Part shown: positions 28,974-38,698 of the stretch, piece by piece
Position numbering within the stretch: the stretch's first letter is position 1
How the letters are laid out: every line of letters starts with the position of its first letter
Assembly: GCA_019359275.1 (NCBI GenBank)
Contig: JAHHHP010000026.1
Location: forward strand, 1-64,000
Direction: 5' to 3'
Length of the DNA stretch: 64,000 bases
From: Myxacorys chilensis ATA2-1-KO14
GTDB taxonomy: Bacteria > Cyanobacteriota > Cyanobacteriia > Leptolyngbyales > Leptolyngbyaceae
Made by a program: the position numbers and the translations under genes
Notes under the pieces: generated by a model
What the model saw: the letters and a program-made list of their open reading frames with translations, nothing else
Told to the model about the DNA's origin: nothing
The model's database searches: none

Positions 28974-29228
28974 ACTCATTAATTTTACGATTCTCTGTTA
29001 ATTTTTTTATGGTTAGAACTGGCTCACTCAGCTCCTAACTTTGCCAATCTTGAAGCATCCAGTGTGATTGCATAAGTCATATCTTACTGATGCTCACAAG
29101 AAAATACTCAATCCTAACTACACCCTGTTATATGTAAGTTGCAATCTGTGCAAACGCTGATGTTTCACTTAATAGCAAATTTCTGATTGAGTACCAGTGC
29201 TAGTTGCGTAGATGAAGTAACGTAGCCG

Positions 29229-29426
29229 CTAAGGGCACTCAATCAGATTAGATAGGAACGACCGAGCTTGCTCTAACGATAAGTGCCTTGGCTTACCCTG
29301 GTAAACGATCTGATACTCGTTTGAGTATTCTCCGTCTCCATATCCAGAGATTAGGTGATGGTGAAATGCATACTCAGCGAGATGCTGCACTTCACCTCTA
29401 AGAGTGGCGTCTGTTGCAGTACTCAT
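29229..29426 (-). CDS. Small conserved hypothetical protein
   Basis: A 65-residue protein, starting at an ATG, with a composition typical of a folded cytoplasmic protein: LRGEVQHLAEYAFHHHLISGYGDGEY, then YQIVYQGKPRHLSLEQARSF and FLSNLIECP. There is no signal peptide or membrane helix. I recognise no domain. It lies between cphB and the CphA2-type synthetase gene, facing the same way as cphB, and has its own terminator-like hairpin. I judge it real from clean codon use, its ATG and the terminator. Confidence 0.6.
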   Translation of the reverse strand: MSTATDATLRGEVQHLAEYAFHHHLISGYGDGEYSNEYQIVYQGKPRHLSLEQARSFLSNLIECP

Positions 29427-29685
29427 AATTTTGCTTCCTCTTTGAACTTTTGAATGCTCTCTAGGTGCTATAAAGATTACTCAATTAATGCATTAATTTC
29501 ACCCATCCGTAGGACTAACCCGATCGAGAGAATACTTAGCGCGATCGCTCCTTAAAAAACAACTTAACCATGCAATTTTTCAAGATTTCATAACGTAGGC
29601 TGGCTCAATCAAAGCCTTATGGTAGACGCAAAGAGTGGGCTTCAGAACTAATGTCAAACCGTAGTTGCGATCGCATTCATGACCA

Positions 29686-31596
29686 ATGGTTTTACATACA
29701 GATCCTCATCCAACTCGCGTAAACGCCAGGAAAACTGATGCGTTTGACCTGTTTAATCTCAATTACTACATTGGTCCAAATCCGTACCTCAATACGGCTG
29801 CCTTTGCCTTCCGGTTCACGCTGACAGGAAATACCGAACCCCTGCCGCTTGATCAGTATGTTGCAAAAGTTAGCGATCGCTATCCTCATCTCGCGGATGA
29901 ATCTTACGAATCTCACGCTCACTTATTTGTTCGTGTCCTCGCCGAAGTCAACCGACTCGACATGGATTTGCATCTCGATCGCTGGAGCATTGCCCCGGCT
30001 CATGAGTCGTTTCAGATTGCGGTTCAAGCCTTACATCGCCGTACTAGTCGAGCCATCATTTACTGCGTATGGGACTGGTTTGAAGCCATTACGCAAAATA
30101 AACGATTTTGGATTGAAGACCAAATTGAAGAACTGCAAGCTTCATTTCGTCAGTCTGTCTATGGCGGACCTACAGTGTATGCTTTGCTTAAAACGGCAGA
30201 AGAACACGGGATTCCGACCTTCTATCTGTGGGATGAAGGGCTGATGCAGTATGGCTACGGCAGAAAGCAAGTGCGGGGAGTTGCCACCACATTTGATGGA
30301 GATAGCCATTTAGATTCTGACTTTACGACCCGCAAAGACGATTGCAAAGCGTTTTTAAGTACTCTCGGATTCCCGGTTCCTCAAGGCAGGATTGTTGTTG
30401 ACCTCGATGAAGCTCTGGTGGCCGCCGAGCGCACAGGTTATCCGGTTGCTGTTAAACCTGTCGTTGGTCACAAAGGCATCGGCGTTACGGCAAATGTGCA
30501 AGATGAGGATGAGCTAGAATTTGCCTTCAATCGTGCGGTTGAAGCAGTTCCACCCGACCAATCGATTCGCGTGATTGTAGAGCGCAGTATCACGGGTAAA
30601 GATTTTCGATTGCTGTGTGTGAATGGTCGGTTTGTGGCGGCAACAGAGCGCCATCCGGCGACCATTACAGGCGATGGAGACTCGACGATTCAAGAATTGA
30701 TCGAGCGCGAGAATCGCAAGCCCGATCGCAGCGATACGCCAACATCGCCCCTCGGAAAAATTAAGCTCGATGAGTCAATGGAACTCCATCTCAAAGAGCA
30801 ACATTTAATGCTCGACAGTGTGTTAGAGGCAGGTCGAACCGTTCCTTTACGTAAAGTGGCAAACCTGTCAGCAGGCGGGATGAGCATTGATGCAACGCAT
30901 TCCATTCATCCTGACAACATTGTGTTGGCGCAAGATGTCGCTCAGCATTTCCGGTTAACGTGTTTAGGTGTGGATGTGATCGCTCATGATTTAGCCCACT
31001 CTTGGAAATCTGGCGAGTTTGGCATTATCGAAATTAACGCGGCTCCTGGCATTTTCATGCACTTGAAACCTGCGATCGGGGAACGGGTTGATGTCACATC
31101 TGCAATTTTGAAAACGTTTTTCGCTTCTGGAGCCGATGCCCGCATTCCAACCATCACGTTCAATCGCGTTGCAGTTCAAGAACTTCAGGAATTGATCGAT
31201 CACATCCTGTTGATTCATCCAGACTGGACAATTGGCGCGGTCTGCCGAGATGCTGTTTTCATTAATCGTTCTGAGAAAAACCAGCACGCAGACTACAACA
31301 CGAACGTTCAGAACCTATTGCGGAATCCTAAACTCGATCTCCTGATCACCGAGTACCGAGAAAACGTTCTCGACACTGCTGGAATGTTCTACTACGGCAG
31401 CGATGTTGTGATCTTGGATCATCCAACCGATATTGAGATGATGCTAACCCGAGATGTGTTTGAAGATTCGACGATTGTGATCAAGCAAGAAGATCAGATC
31501 TCCATTCGTCGTGAGGGACTGTTTGAGCAATATCAGCTAGGGTTCCACGAACCGTTTAGCCGAGTGTATCTCAAGGAGGTCGCTACCATTCTCTAG
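29686..31596 (+). CDS. cphA2: CphA2-type cyanophycin synthetase (beta-Asp-Arg dipeptide polymerising)
   Basis: A 636-residue protein built like cyanophycin synthetase but short. The N-terminal domain (about 1-165) is followed by an ATP-grasp region (about 200-480): FTTRKDDCKAFLSTLGFPVPQGRI, YPVAVKPVVGHKGIGVTANV, IVERSITGKDFRLLCVNGR, and FGIIEINAAPGIFMHLKP. The C-terminal part aligns with the start of the Mur-ligase-like domain, but no GTNGKT/S P-loop is present: the equivalent segment reads IPTITFNRVAVQELQ. CphA1 is about 870-900 residues with an intact P-loop, whereas the published CphA2 class has this truncation and polymerises beta-Asp-Arg dipeptides with one ATP site. The neighbouring cphB makes that substrate. 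The start is an ATG at 29686. Confidence 0.85.
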   Translation: MVLHTDPHPTRVNARKTDAFDLFNLNYYIGPNPYLNTAAFAFRFTLTGNTEPLPLDQYVAKVSDRYPHLADESYESHAHLFVRVLAEVNRLDMDLHLDRWSIAPAHESFQIAVQALHRRTSRAIIYCVWDWFEAITQNKRFWIEDQIEELQASFRQSVYGGPTVYALLKTAEEHGIPTFYLWDEGLMQYGYGRKQVRGVATTFDGDSHLDSDFTTRKDDCKAFLSTLGFPVPQGRIVVDLDEALVAAERTGYPVAVKPVVGHKGIGVTANVQDEDELEFAFNRAVEAVPPDQSIRVIVERSITGKDFRLLCVNGRFVAATERHPATITGDGDSTIQELIERENRKPDRSDTPTSPLGKIKLDESMELHLKEQHLMLDSVLEAGRTVPLRKVANLSAGGMSIDATHSIHPDNIVLAQDVAQHFRLTCLGVDVIAHDLAHSWKSGEFGIIEINAAPGIFMHLKPAIGERVDVTSAILKTFFASGADARIPTITFNRVAVQELQELIDHILLIHPDWTIGAVCRDAVFINRSEKNQHADYNTNVQNLLRNPKLDLLITEYRENVLDTAGMFYYGSDVVILDHPTDIEMMLTRDVFEDSTIVIKQEDQISIRREGLFEQYQLGFHEPFSRVYLKEVATIL

Positions 31597-31640
31597 TAAT
31601 ACTCTTTGCCAGACTCAATAAGCTCCAGTCTCCGTAGGAT

Positions 31641-32552
31641 TTAGCCATCCTGATGAGCAACTTGATCCAGCGACGTGCCTCCCTTTGTTAGTGTCAATTC
31701 CTTTGGAACTTCAAACTGCAGCGTCCGAATCGGAAACGGGATGTTGATGTTAGCGCGATCGCACGTCGCTTTCAGTGCCATGATGACTCGACTTTTCGTT
31801 TGCCTGACGTGCATAATCTGAGGTAACGTCCAGTACCGTGCTATTAGATTGATCGAGCTATCGCCAAAGCTCACGACATCGACTTCAGGAGTTGGTTTTG
31901 GCAGAACGCCTTCTACTTCTAACAAGGCTTGGTAGAGCGTCTGGACTGCCTCAGGTAAATTTGTTTCATAGTGAACGCCAATTTCTAAATCCGTGCGGCG
32001 ATGGGGAAACGCCGTTAAAACATGAACTGGACTTGTAAACACAAGGGCGTTAGGAATAACTACTAGCTCTCCGTCGTAGGTACGGATTTGCGTGGCTCGA
32101 ATGGTAATTTCATCAACCGTTCCTTCATAATCATCAACAATAATCTGATCACCGAGTCGAAACGGTTCGTTTAACAGTAATAAAATGCCTGCCAAAAAGT
32201 TTTTGAAGATATCCTGGAACGCAAAACTGATTGCAACAGAACTTAGTCCTAACAATCCAATAACATCGCCTAAGCGCATCGTTGGAATTGAAATGACACA
32301 AGCCACTAAAATTCCAGCAATCCAAGTAGTAACATAGCTAAGTTGAGTGAACAGCGACTGCAACGATTGACTTCGGAGTGCACGTTTTGTCCCAAGACTC
32401 ATCATCCGTCTCACAAATTGTGCGAGGTAGCGAGTGAAGAGCAGAACTGCGATCGCCGTCAAATATCCTGGCAGCAAGCGGACTCCATCACCAATTAAGT
32501 TAAGCAAACTCGCTTGAATCTGTTGAATTAATGCACTCATAAAACTAGGCAT
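31641..32552 (-). CDS. Small-conductance mechanosensitive channel (MscS family)
   Basis: A 303-residue channel protein. Three N-terminal membrane helices (about 18-38, 65-90 and 93-115) are followed by the MscS core: AISFAFQDIFKNFLAGILLLLNEPF (pore helix and lining), LGDQIIVDDYEGTVDEITIRATQIRTYDGELVVIPNALVF (beta domain; written in parts), and a C-terminal alpha/beta region. It opens under hypo-osmotic membrane tension. It converges with cphA2 and lies downstream of the esterase gene on the same strand. Confidence 0.92.
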   Translation of the reverse strand: MPSFMSALIQQIQASLLNLIGDGVRLLPGYLTAIAVLLFTRYLAQFVRRMMSLGTKRALRSQSLQSLFTQLSYVTTWIAGILVACVISIPTMRLGDVIGLLGLSSVAISFAFQDIFKNFLAGILLLLNEPFRLGDQIIVDDYEGTVDEITIRATQIRTYDGELVVIPNALVFTSPVHVLTAFPHRRTDLEIGVHYETNLPEAVQTLYQALLEVEGVLPKPTPEVDVVSFGDSSINLIARYWTLPQIMHVRQTKSRVIMALKATCDRANINIPFPIRTLQFEVPKELTLTKGGTSLDQVAHQDG

Positions 32553-32666
32553 ACCTCCAAAGGACTATCTCCCTCACCCTTACATATTCGTATAGCGCTA
32601 GTCACCTCACCAAAGATTTATTGAAAAACGAATGTTGCGCTTCTAAAACAGCTTTAAACAGTTTCG

Positions 32667-33659
32667 TTAGAGCGAATGGCGCTGAAAAAAGTTCCAAACC
32701 ATCTGTCCCGAATCTGGAAATGCCGACTGTCCGCCTTTCGTCCAAACGTGCCCTGCTCCTTTTAGGGCAACTAACACCACTTCTGACCCAGCGCGACAAT
32801 TGGCATAACGGGAAATTTCAACGCGATCGTTCTGGCTTGTTTGAGTCGTGGCTGGAGATGTGCATCCATCACGCTGTTGCCAAAAATTGATCACGGCGGG
32901 AATAGGCGGGATCGAGAGTTGCCGACCGACTTGTACTTTAGGAGGCGAACCACCATTCCACGGCACAACCGCATCTGCCGTGCCATTAATCATAATCAGA
33001 GAAATCGGAGTTTTAGTTTGGCAAGTCGGCGTAAACTGATGGGGAAGAGAGGCCGCAACGGTTGCAAACGCGGCAATTTCTTGAGGACGTTGACACGCGA
33101 GTTTTTGCACCAAAATGCCTCCGTTTGAGATGCCCGTGACATAAATTCGGCGAGTGTCGATCGCGCGAATTTGCTTTAAGTGGGCCAAGAGAGCATCGAC
33201 AAATGCTACATTATCTTCACCTGTAGTGGCTTTGCCAGACACATTCCATTTCTTCTCAATGCCGTCAGGATAAGCAACAATAAAGCCCTGTTGGTCTGCT
33301 AACTGATTCAGACCCGTGAGATCTGCGAGGGGTTTGCCTTGCTGACCGGAGCCATGAAAAGCTAACACAAGGGGTATGGGACGGGCAGACTGATAATTTG
33401 GCGGCGTATGCAAGTAATAGGTTCGTTGCCGTCCTTGATCTTGCAGAGTCCCAAATTCATCAGGCTTAAAGCTTGGCTGAGCTGCTGTCGCCGCCTGCTC
33501 ACCTGTTGTTGAGTGATGGAAGCTTGGCTGACATGCCGCCAGATTTGCCACTATTCCGACTGTGGCAAGAAGCTTGATCGACGCTTCTTTAGAATTTTGC
33601 CCTTTAACGTTTTGCACAATAGCGCGTTGCCATGAATGCCAATGTGTAGCTTTTGCCAT
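32667..33659 (-). CDS. PHB-depolymerase/LpqC-like esterase lipoprotein
   Basis: A 330-residue alpha/beta-hydrolase of the LpqC / poly(3-hydroxybutyrate) depolymerase family. A hydrophobic N-terminus leads to a lipobox (VANLAACQP, cysteine near 44), so it is probably an exported lipoprotein. Catalytic features: VLAFHGSGQQGKPLADLTGLNQLADQQGF (split here by shortness), the nucleophile in YVTGISNGGILVQKLAC, the aspartate in NGTADAVVPWNGG, and the histidine in GAGHVWTKGG. Relatives include feruloyl esterases; the substrate here is not known. Confidence 0.85.
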   Translation of the reverse strand: MAKATHWHSWQRAIVQNVKGQNSKEASIKLLATVGIVANLAACQPSFHHSTTGEQAATAAQPSFKPDEFGTLQDQGRQRTYYLHTPPNYQSARPIPLVLAFHGSGQQGKPLADLTGLNQLADQQGFIVAYPDGIEKKWNVSGKATTGEDNVAFVDALLAHLKQIRAIDTRRIYVTGISNGGILVQKLACQRPQEIAAFATVAASLPHQFTPTCQTKTPISLIMINGTADAVVPWNGGSPPKVQVGRQLSIPPIPAVINFWQQRDGCTSPATTQTSQNDRVEISRYANCRAGSEVVLVALKGAGHVWTKGGQSAFPDSGQMVWNFFQRHSL

Positions 33660-33985
33660 TGCAGAATCTATGAAATAAATTACGGCTTGATGAGTGTTTA
33701 TTGATGAGGATTTATTGTGCAGAGGCGGTTGACATGATGGTGTACACTGTTAAACTAGTTCGCACTCTAACCAATTTCCGGGATCGAAGGTTTGTTACGC
33801 AACATTAAGATCGATTGTAACTATTGTTGCTGTAGTTAGTTCGTGAGACATCTTCCTATAGAGGCACTCTGAAACTAATGGCAGTCGCCAAACCACACCT
33901 CGATAAGCACGTAAGAACCTACCTCTTTTGCTATATGTACTTTTCTTAATGTGTGTGGGATCCTCTCAAAAACGCTTACCTAAAA
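33660..33985. other. Divergent intergenic region between the esterase and RND genes
   Basis: About 330 bases. A TTGACA hexamer at about 33729 facing the RND genes could be a -35 box, but no convincing -10 at the right spacing follows. No gene or hairpin of note was seen. Confidence 0.35.
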
Positions 33986-35230
33986 ATGCTGAAAATCCCT
34001 CTCTTTCAGCGATCGCTGAAGCCGCTCCTCCTTGCTTTGTTCGTCACTGTTTCAGTCACCGCTTGCAAAAAGAGTGACCCTTCTGCTTCAGCCAAGGCTC
34101 CTCCTGCGCTTCCTGTTAAGGTTCAAACTGTAGAGTCAGGTCAAGTTGAAGATAGCGCTGAGTTTGTGGGATCGCTTGAAGCTTTAAGCCGAGTTTCGTT
34201 GCAGCCGCAGGTTCCGGGGCGAGTAGAAGGTGTTTTTGTGGCGAGTGGTGATCGCGTTCAGCAAGGGAAGCAAATCTTCTCCCTCAGTCTCGATCAAACT
34301 CAGGCCGATGTCCTGAAAGCCAACGCTGCTACAAATTCTGCGAGAGCCGCTCTGAATAGTTCTGAAGCGCAACTGCAAGCGATCGAAGCCGACCGAGTGA
34401 AAGCAGCCTCTGATGTAGAGCTTAAGCGAGCCGATTTTAACCGAACTCAGCAGCTTGTGGCAGTCGGCGCACAGCCTAGACGTCAACTCGATGTTGCCCG
34501 AAATGATCTCAATGCCGCGATCGCAACCCTGCAAGCAGCAACCAAGCAAGTCGGGGCCGCCAGAGCAAATGTCAATCAGTTTGCAGCAGGGGTTAAGGAG
34601 TCTGAGGCAGAGACTGCTGCTGCCAGAGTCAGTCTCAATCAAAAGGATGTCACTGCTCCCATTAACGGAGTGGTAGGAGATTTTTCGGTCAAAGTCGGAG
34701 ATTACGTCAACACGGGGCAAACGGTAACGACGATTATTCAAAACGACGCCCTTGACATGCGAATTTCGGTTCCCTCCAATGACCAATCCAAACTCCGCAT
34801 CGGGTTGCCTGTCGATTTGATCGATCCCAATACCAACCAGTCTTTGGCCAGGGGAAACATTAATTTTATTTCTCCCCAAATTGAATCTGGCGCTCAGTCA
34901 ATTTTAGTCAAGGCTCGCTTTCCCAACCCAGAGCGAAAGCTGCGAGACGGACAATATGTGCGGGCGAAGGTGCTGTGGAGCCAAAGTCCGGGCATTTTGA
35001 TTCCAACGACTGCCGTAACTCGCATCGGCGGACAAAGCTTTGTGTTTGCGGTGGATGAGGATACGTCTCAAGGCGAACCGCGCCAAGTTGCTCATCAACG
35101 TCCCGTCAAGCTCGGCGATGTGCAGGGCGACAGTTATCAAGTGACAGAGGGTATCAAAGCAGGCGATCGCATTGCGGTTTCCAACACGCTGAAGTTGCGC
35201 GACGGTTCTCCGGTTCAGCCCCAATCTTAG
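33986..35230 (+). CDS. RND efflux periplasmic adaptor (membrane fusion) lipoprotein
   Basis: An adaptor protein of about 414 residues from the MFP/HlyD family that links an inner-membrane RND pump to an outer-membrane channel. It has a lipobox LFVTVSVTACKKS (cysteine near 27). A lipoyl/barrel-sandwich hybrid comes first (RVSLQPQVPGRVEGVFVASGDRVQQGKQIF, given in parts), then a long alpha-helical hairpin rich in Ala/Gln (about 100-210), the second half of the lipoyl domain (KDVTAPINGVVGDFSVKVGDYV), and beta-barrel and membrane-proximal domains. The frame opens at a GTG (33953), but the ATG at 33986 gives a normal signal peptide and is preferred. It ends 9 bases before the pump gene. Confidence 0.92.
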   Translation: MLKIPLFQRSLKPLLLALFVTVSVTACKKSDPSASAKAPPALPVKVQTVESGQVEDSAEFVGSLEALSRVSLQPQVPGRVEGVFVASGDRVQQGKQIFSLSLDQTQADVLKANAATNSARAALNSSEAQLQAIEADRVKAASDVELKRADFNRTQQLVAVGAQPRRQLDVARNDLNAAIATLQAATKQVGAARANVNQFAAGVKESEAETAAARVSLNQKDVTAPINGVVGDFSVKVGDYVNTGQTVTTIIQNDALDMRISVPSNDQSKLRIGLPVDLIDPNTNQSLARGNINFISPQIESGAQSILVKARFPNPERKLRDGQYVRAKVLWSQSPGILIPTTAVTRIGGQSFVFAVDEDTSQGEPRQVAHQRPVKLGDVQGDSYQVTEGIKAGDRIAVSNTLKLRDGSPVQPQS

Positions 35231-35239
35231 GAATTACCT

Positions 35240-38200
35240 ATGGTCATCCTATCGATCTCGGATGCATTTATCAAACGACCCGTTCTGTCTACGGTTTGTA
35301 CGCTGCTGATTTTGCTGGCTGGCGCGATCGCGATTCCCCTACTGCCGATCAATAGCTTGCCAGACATTGCGCCTATTCAGATTATTACTTCTGGAACCTA
35401 TATTGGCGCGGATGCTGAAACCGTTGAAGAAACCGTTACCACGCCCGTCGAGCGTCAGGTGAACGGGGTGGAGAAAATGGCGTATATTTCTTCAACCAGC
35501 AGCAATGATGGCGCTAGTTCTGTCTCGACCTACTTTGAGACGGGCACTGATCGCAACATCAACCAGGTCAACGTGCAAAACCGGGCTGCGATCGCGCAAC
35601 CCACGCTTCCCGATGCGGTGAGACAAACGGGAGTAACAACGCTATCGCGATCAACTAGTATTCTGCAAGTATACGGATTCTTTAGTGAAAACAAAGAGTA
35701 CGACAGCACCTTTATTAGTAACTATGTTGATCTATATGTGATTGATCCCCTCAAACGCATTCCGGGAGTTGGCGATGTGCGCGTCGTGGGAGAGCGGCAG
35801 TATGCAATGCGACTTTGGCTCGACCCGAATGCACTTGCAAGTCGAGGATTGACGACCACCGATGTTGCCAATGCGCTCACCTCTCAGAATGTTCAGGTCG
35901 GAGCAGGCGCAGTGGGGCAGGCTCCTGCTCCGGATGACCAAGCGTATACCTTTACGCTGCGGGTCGATAGCCGATTGAAAGACGTAACTGAGTTTGAGAA
36001 TTTAGTTCTTAAAAGCCAATCAGACGGTGCCTTGGTCAAGCTTAAGGATATTGGTCGGGCTGAGCTTGGCGCGAGGGATTACACGACTTCTGCCCTAATT
36101 AGAGGAAAACCTGGCGTGGCGCTCTTGCTCTATCAGCTTCCTGGAAGTAATGCGTTGGAAGTTGCCAAAGCGCTTGAAGAAGCGATGGCTGGACTAGAGA
36201 AAAATTTTCCGCCGGGGCTGAAGTATGTTATCAACTACGACACGACTCCGTATATTGAAGTATCGATCGAGGATGTATTTAATACTCTGATTATTGCGAT
36301 CGTTCTCGTTATTCTGGTCATTTTTGTTTTCTTACAGAATTGGCGGACTACGATTGTTCCGGTCATTGCTATTCCCGTATCCCTGATCGGCGCGTTGGCG
36401 TTTGCGTTGGCGTTTAAATTCTCTCTTAATAATCTCACGATGTTTGGACTTGTTCTAGCAACAGGTCTTGTTGTAGACGATGCCATTATCGTAGTTGAGA
36501 ACATTACAGCAAAGATGGAGCAGGGGTTAAATGCTCGTCAAGCCTCAGTCGAAGCAATGCAGGAATTATCAGGGGCTGTGGTTGCAACGTCATTGGTGCT
36601 GATGGCGGTGTTCATCCCTGTCTCGTTTCTGCCCGGATCAACCGGAATTATGTATCGGCAGTTTGCGCTCATTATTGCCTTTGCGATCGCAATTTCTACG
36701 TTCAATGCGCTCACTTTTACGCCGAGTATCTCTGCCATTCTTTTGCGTCAGACGGATTCAGAGGGACGAGGTCCGCTGGCTTGGTTCTTCCGTAAATTTA
36801 ATCGAGGTTTTGGTTGGGTTATCGATCGCTATCGCAGTTTGGTGAATCGATTAATTCGAGTGCGAATGCTAGTCGTAGGAGTGTTCGTTCTGGGTTTAGC
36901 GGCTACCGTAATGGTGTACACTTCCGTGCCCTCCGGATTTGTCCCCGATGAAGATCAGGGCTTGTTTCTCGGCATTATTCAAGCTCCCGATGGCGTGCCG
37001 CTCAGCTACACCGAAAAAGTAGCGGCAACGGTCTCTGATACGCTGTCACAAATGCCGGAGGTGGAGACCTATGTGCTAATTCCGGGCTTTGGTCTCAATG
37101 GCAGTGGGCCTAACCAAGGAGCCTTTTTTGTCCGGCTCAAGCCTTGGGAAGAGCGGCATGGTCAAGAGCACTCAGTCGCGACGATTGTGGGGCGCTTAAA
37201 CCAAGAGGTTGGTAAAAATCAAGAGGCGATTATCAGTGCCTTTAATCTTCCCGCTGTACCTGGATTCAGCAGCACGGGTGGGTTTGAGCTTCAGTTACTC
37301 GATAAGTCAGTCGGTAAACTCAGCATTGATGATTTTGCAGCAACGGCTCAGCAGATTATTGCCAAAGCTAATCAAAATCCTGTGCTGCAACGGGTCTTCA
37401 CACAATTCACGACGGGTACACCCCAGATTCAGATAGATCTCGATCGCGACAAGCTAGAAGCTCTAAACGTTGACTATGGTCAAGCGGTCAGCACATTAGG
37501 TGCGTTTATGGGAGGTCGGTACGTCAATGATTTCACCTTCGCTCAGCGCAACTACCGCGTCTATGTTCAGGCAGATGCAAAATATCGTAGTTCGCCCGAT
37601 GATGTTCGTCAAATTCAAGTCCGCTCTCGGGACAATAAGCTAGTTCGTCTGAGTGAGATCGCGACTTTAAAACAGATTTCTGGTCCGCAGGTTATCAGTC
37701 ACTTCAACTTGTTCCGCACGATTAAAATTCAGGGTAGTCCTGCACCGGGTCGGAGTTCTGGAGAAGCGATCGCGGCAATGCAACAAGCGTTTACAGAGGT
37801 CACTCAAGGTCAAAGCGATCTCGATTATGCTTGGACGGGACTTGCGCTTGAGCAACTTAAATCGGGTGGTCAAACGCTGCTGATCTTTGGGTTGAGTATT
37901 GTTGTTGTTTTCTTAGTGTTAGCGGCTCAGTACGAAAACTATGTTGATCCGTTGATTATTCTATTAACGGTTCCCTTGGCTATTTTAGGAGCCATGTCAT
38001 TTGTGGCGCTAAGAGGGTTGCAGAATGATGTGTACTGCCAGATTGCCCTAGTGATGCTGATTGGTTTGGCAAGTAAAAATGCCATTCTAATTGTGGAGTT
38101 TGCCAATCAATCGCGAGAGGAAGGAATGTCGATTGTGCAAGCCGCGAAGCATGCCTCTGAACAACGATTTCGTCCGATTTTGATGACGGCTTCGGCGTCA

Positions 38201-38572
38201 CTAGTTGGATTTTTCCCTCTCGTCGTCGCATCCGGAGCGGGTTCTGCGAGTCGCTGGTCGTTAGGAACGGCAGTTTTCGGAGGTCTACTCGTAGCAACCA
38301 TTTTGAGTTTTCTCTTAGTCCCTGTTCTCTATGTGGTGATTAAGAGTCTGTATGAGTCGATTTCTAGCCGTCGACGACGCGATCCCCATGATCCGCCTAC
38401 GCCACCTACCTCATCTGAACGCGAGTTTGCAACCCATAATAGTGGAGCGGAGTCTCGATTGACTTCGCCCAGTGGTGGGTCGCGATCGACAGAGCGCTCT
38501 TCTTTTTCTGATGATTCTGCAACTTCAGAACAGCATCCTAAACCCAACTTTCTAGAAGATGGTTCTGTTTAA
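35240..38572 (+). CDS. RND (HAE1/AcrB-type) multidrug efflux pump
   Basis: A 1110-residue inner-membrane proton-driven exporter. Twelve membrane helices in two repeats, each followed by a large periplasmic loop. Recognised segments: FIKRPVLSTVCTLLILLAGAIAI at the N-terminus; TFGLVLATGLVVDDAIIVVEN-type TM4 carrying the paired aspartates (GLVVDDAIIVVEN), which mark the HAE1 subfamily; and the repeat-2 counterpart LIGLASKNAILIVEFANQ. The C-terminal ~65 residues form an unusual Ser/Pro/Glu-rich low-complexity tail (RRRRDPHDPPTPPTSSERE onward). It is directly preceded by its adaptor. No outer-membrane factor gene lies nearby. Confidence 0.95.
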   Translation: MVILSISDAFIKRPVLSTVCTLLILLAGAIAIPLLPINSLPDIAPIQIITSGTYIGADAETVEETVTTPVERQVNGVEKMAYISSTSSNDGASSVSTYFETGTDRNINQVNVQNRAAIAQPTLPDAVRQTGVTTLSRSTSILQVYGFFSENKEYDSTFISNYVDLYVIDPLKRIPGVGDVRVVGERQYAMRLWLDPNALASRGLTTTDVANALTSQNVQVGAGAVGQAPAPDDQAYTFTLRVDSRLKDVTEFENLVLKSQSDGALVKLKDIGRAELGARDYTTSALIRGKPGVALLLYQLPGSNALEVAKALEEAMAGLEKNFPPGLKYVINYDTTPYIEVSIEDVFNTLIIAIVLVILVIFVFLQNWRTTIVPVIAIPVSLIGALAFALAFKFSLNNLTMFGLVLATGLVVDDAIIVVENITAKMEQGLNARQASVEAMQELSGAVVATSLVLMAVFIPVSFLPGSTGIMYRQFALIIAFAIAISTFNALTFTPSISAILLRQTDSEGRGPLAWFFRKFNRGFGWVIDRYRSLVNRLIRVRMLVVGVFVLGLAATVMVYTSVPSGFVPDEDQGLFLGIIQAPDGVPLSYTEKVAATVSDTLSQMPEVETYVLIPGFGLNGSGPNQGAFFVRLKPWEERHGQEHSVATIVGRLNQEVGKNQEAIISAFNLPAVPGFSSTGGFELQLLDKSVGKLSIDDFAATAQQIIAKANQNPVLQRVFTQFTTGTPQIQIDLDRDKLEALNVDYGQAVSTLGAFMGGRYVNDFTFAQRNYRVYVQADAKYRSSPDDVRQIQVRSRDNKLVRLSEIATLKQISGPQVISHFNLFRTIKIQGSPAPGRSSGEAIAAMQQAFTEVTQGQSDLDYAWTGLALEQLKSGGQTLLIFGLSIVVVFLVLAAQYENYVDPLIILLTVPLAILGAMSFVALRGLQNDVYCQIALVMLIGLASKNAILIVEFANQSREEGMSIVQAAKHASEQRFRPILMTASASLVGFFPLVVASGAGSASRWSLGTAVFGGLLVATILSFLLVPVLYVVIKSLYESISSRRRRDPHDPPTPPTSSEREFATHNSGAESRLTSPSGGSRSTERSSFSDDSATSEQHPKPNFLEDGSV

Positions 38573-38674
38573 GCGCCACGTTCTGGTGCTGAGGTAGGCA
38601 GAGCATTTGATAAAGACAGTCTGCTTTTGCATGGGCTTTCTACACCACTGCTTGGCATAGCGGCACTGATGGAA

Positions 38675-38698
38675 GCGCGCGATCGCGCGCTGTTTTTT
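38675..38698 (+). terminator. Terminator-like palindrome after the RND operon
   Basis: The palindrome GCGCGCGATCGCGCGC (38675-38690) is followed by TGTTTTTT. Folded as a 6-bp GC-only stem with a GATC loop, it would make a compact terminator about 100 bases after the pump stop codon. Confidence 0.6.

Noticed and set aside
33729..33760. TTGACA promoter for the RND operon
   Set aside because: The -35-like hexamer has no convincing -10 at 16-18 bases, so it is not listed as a promoter.
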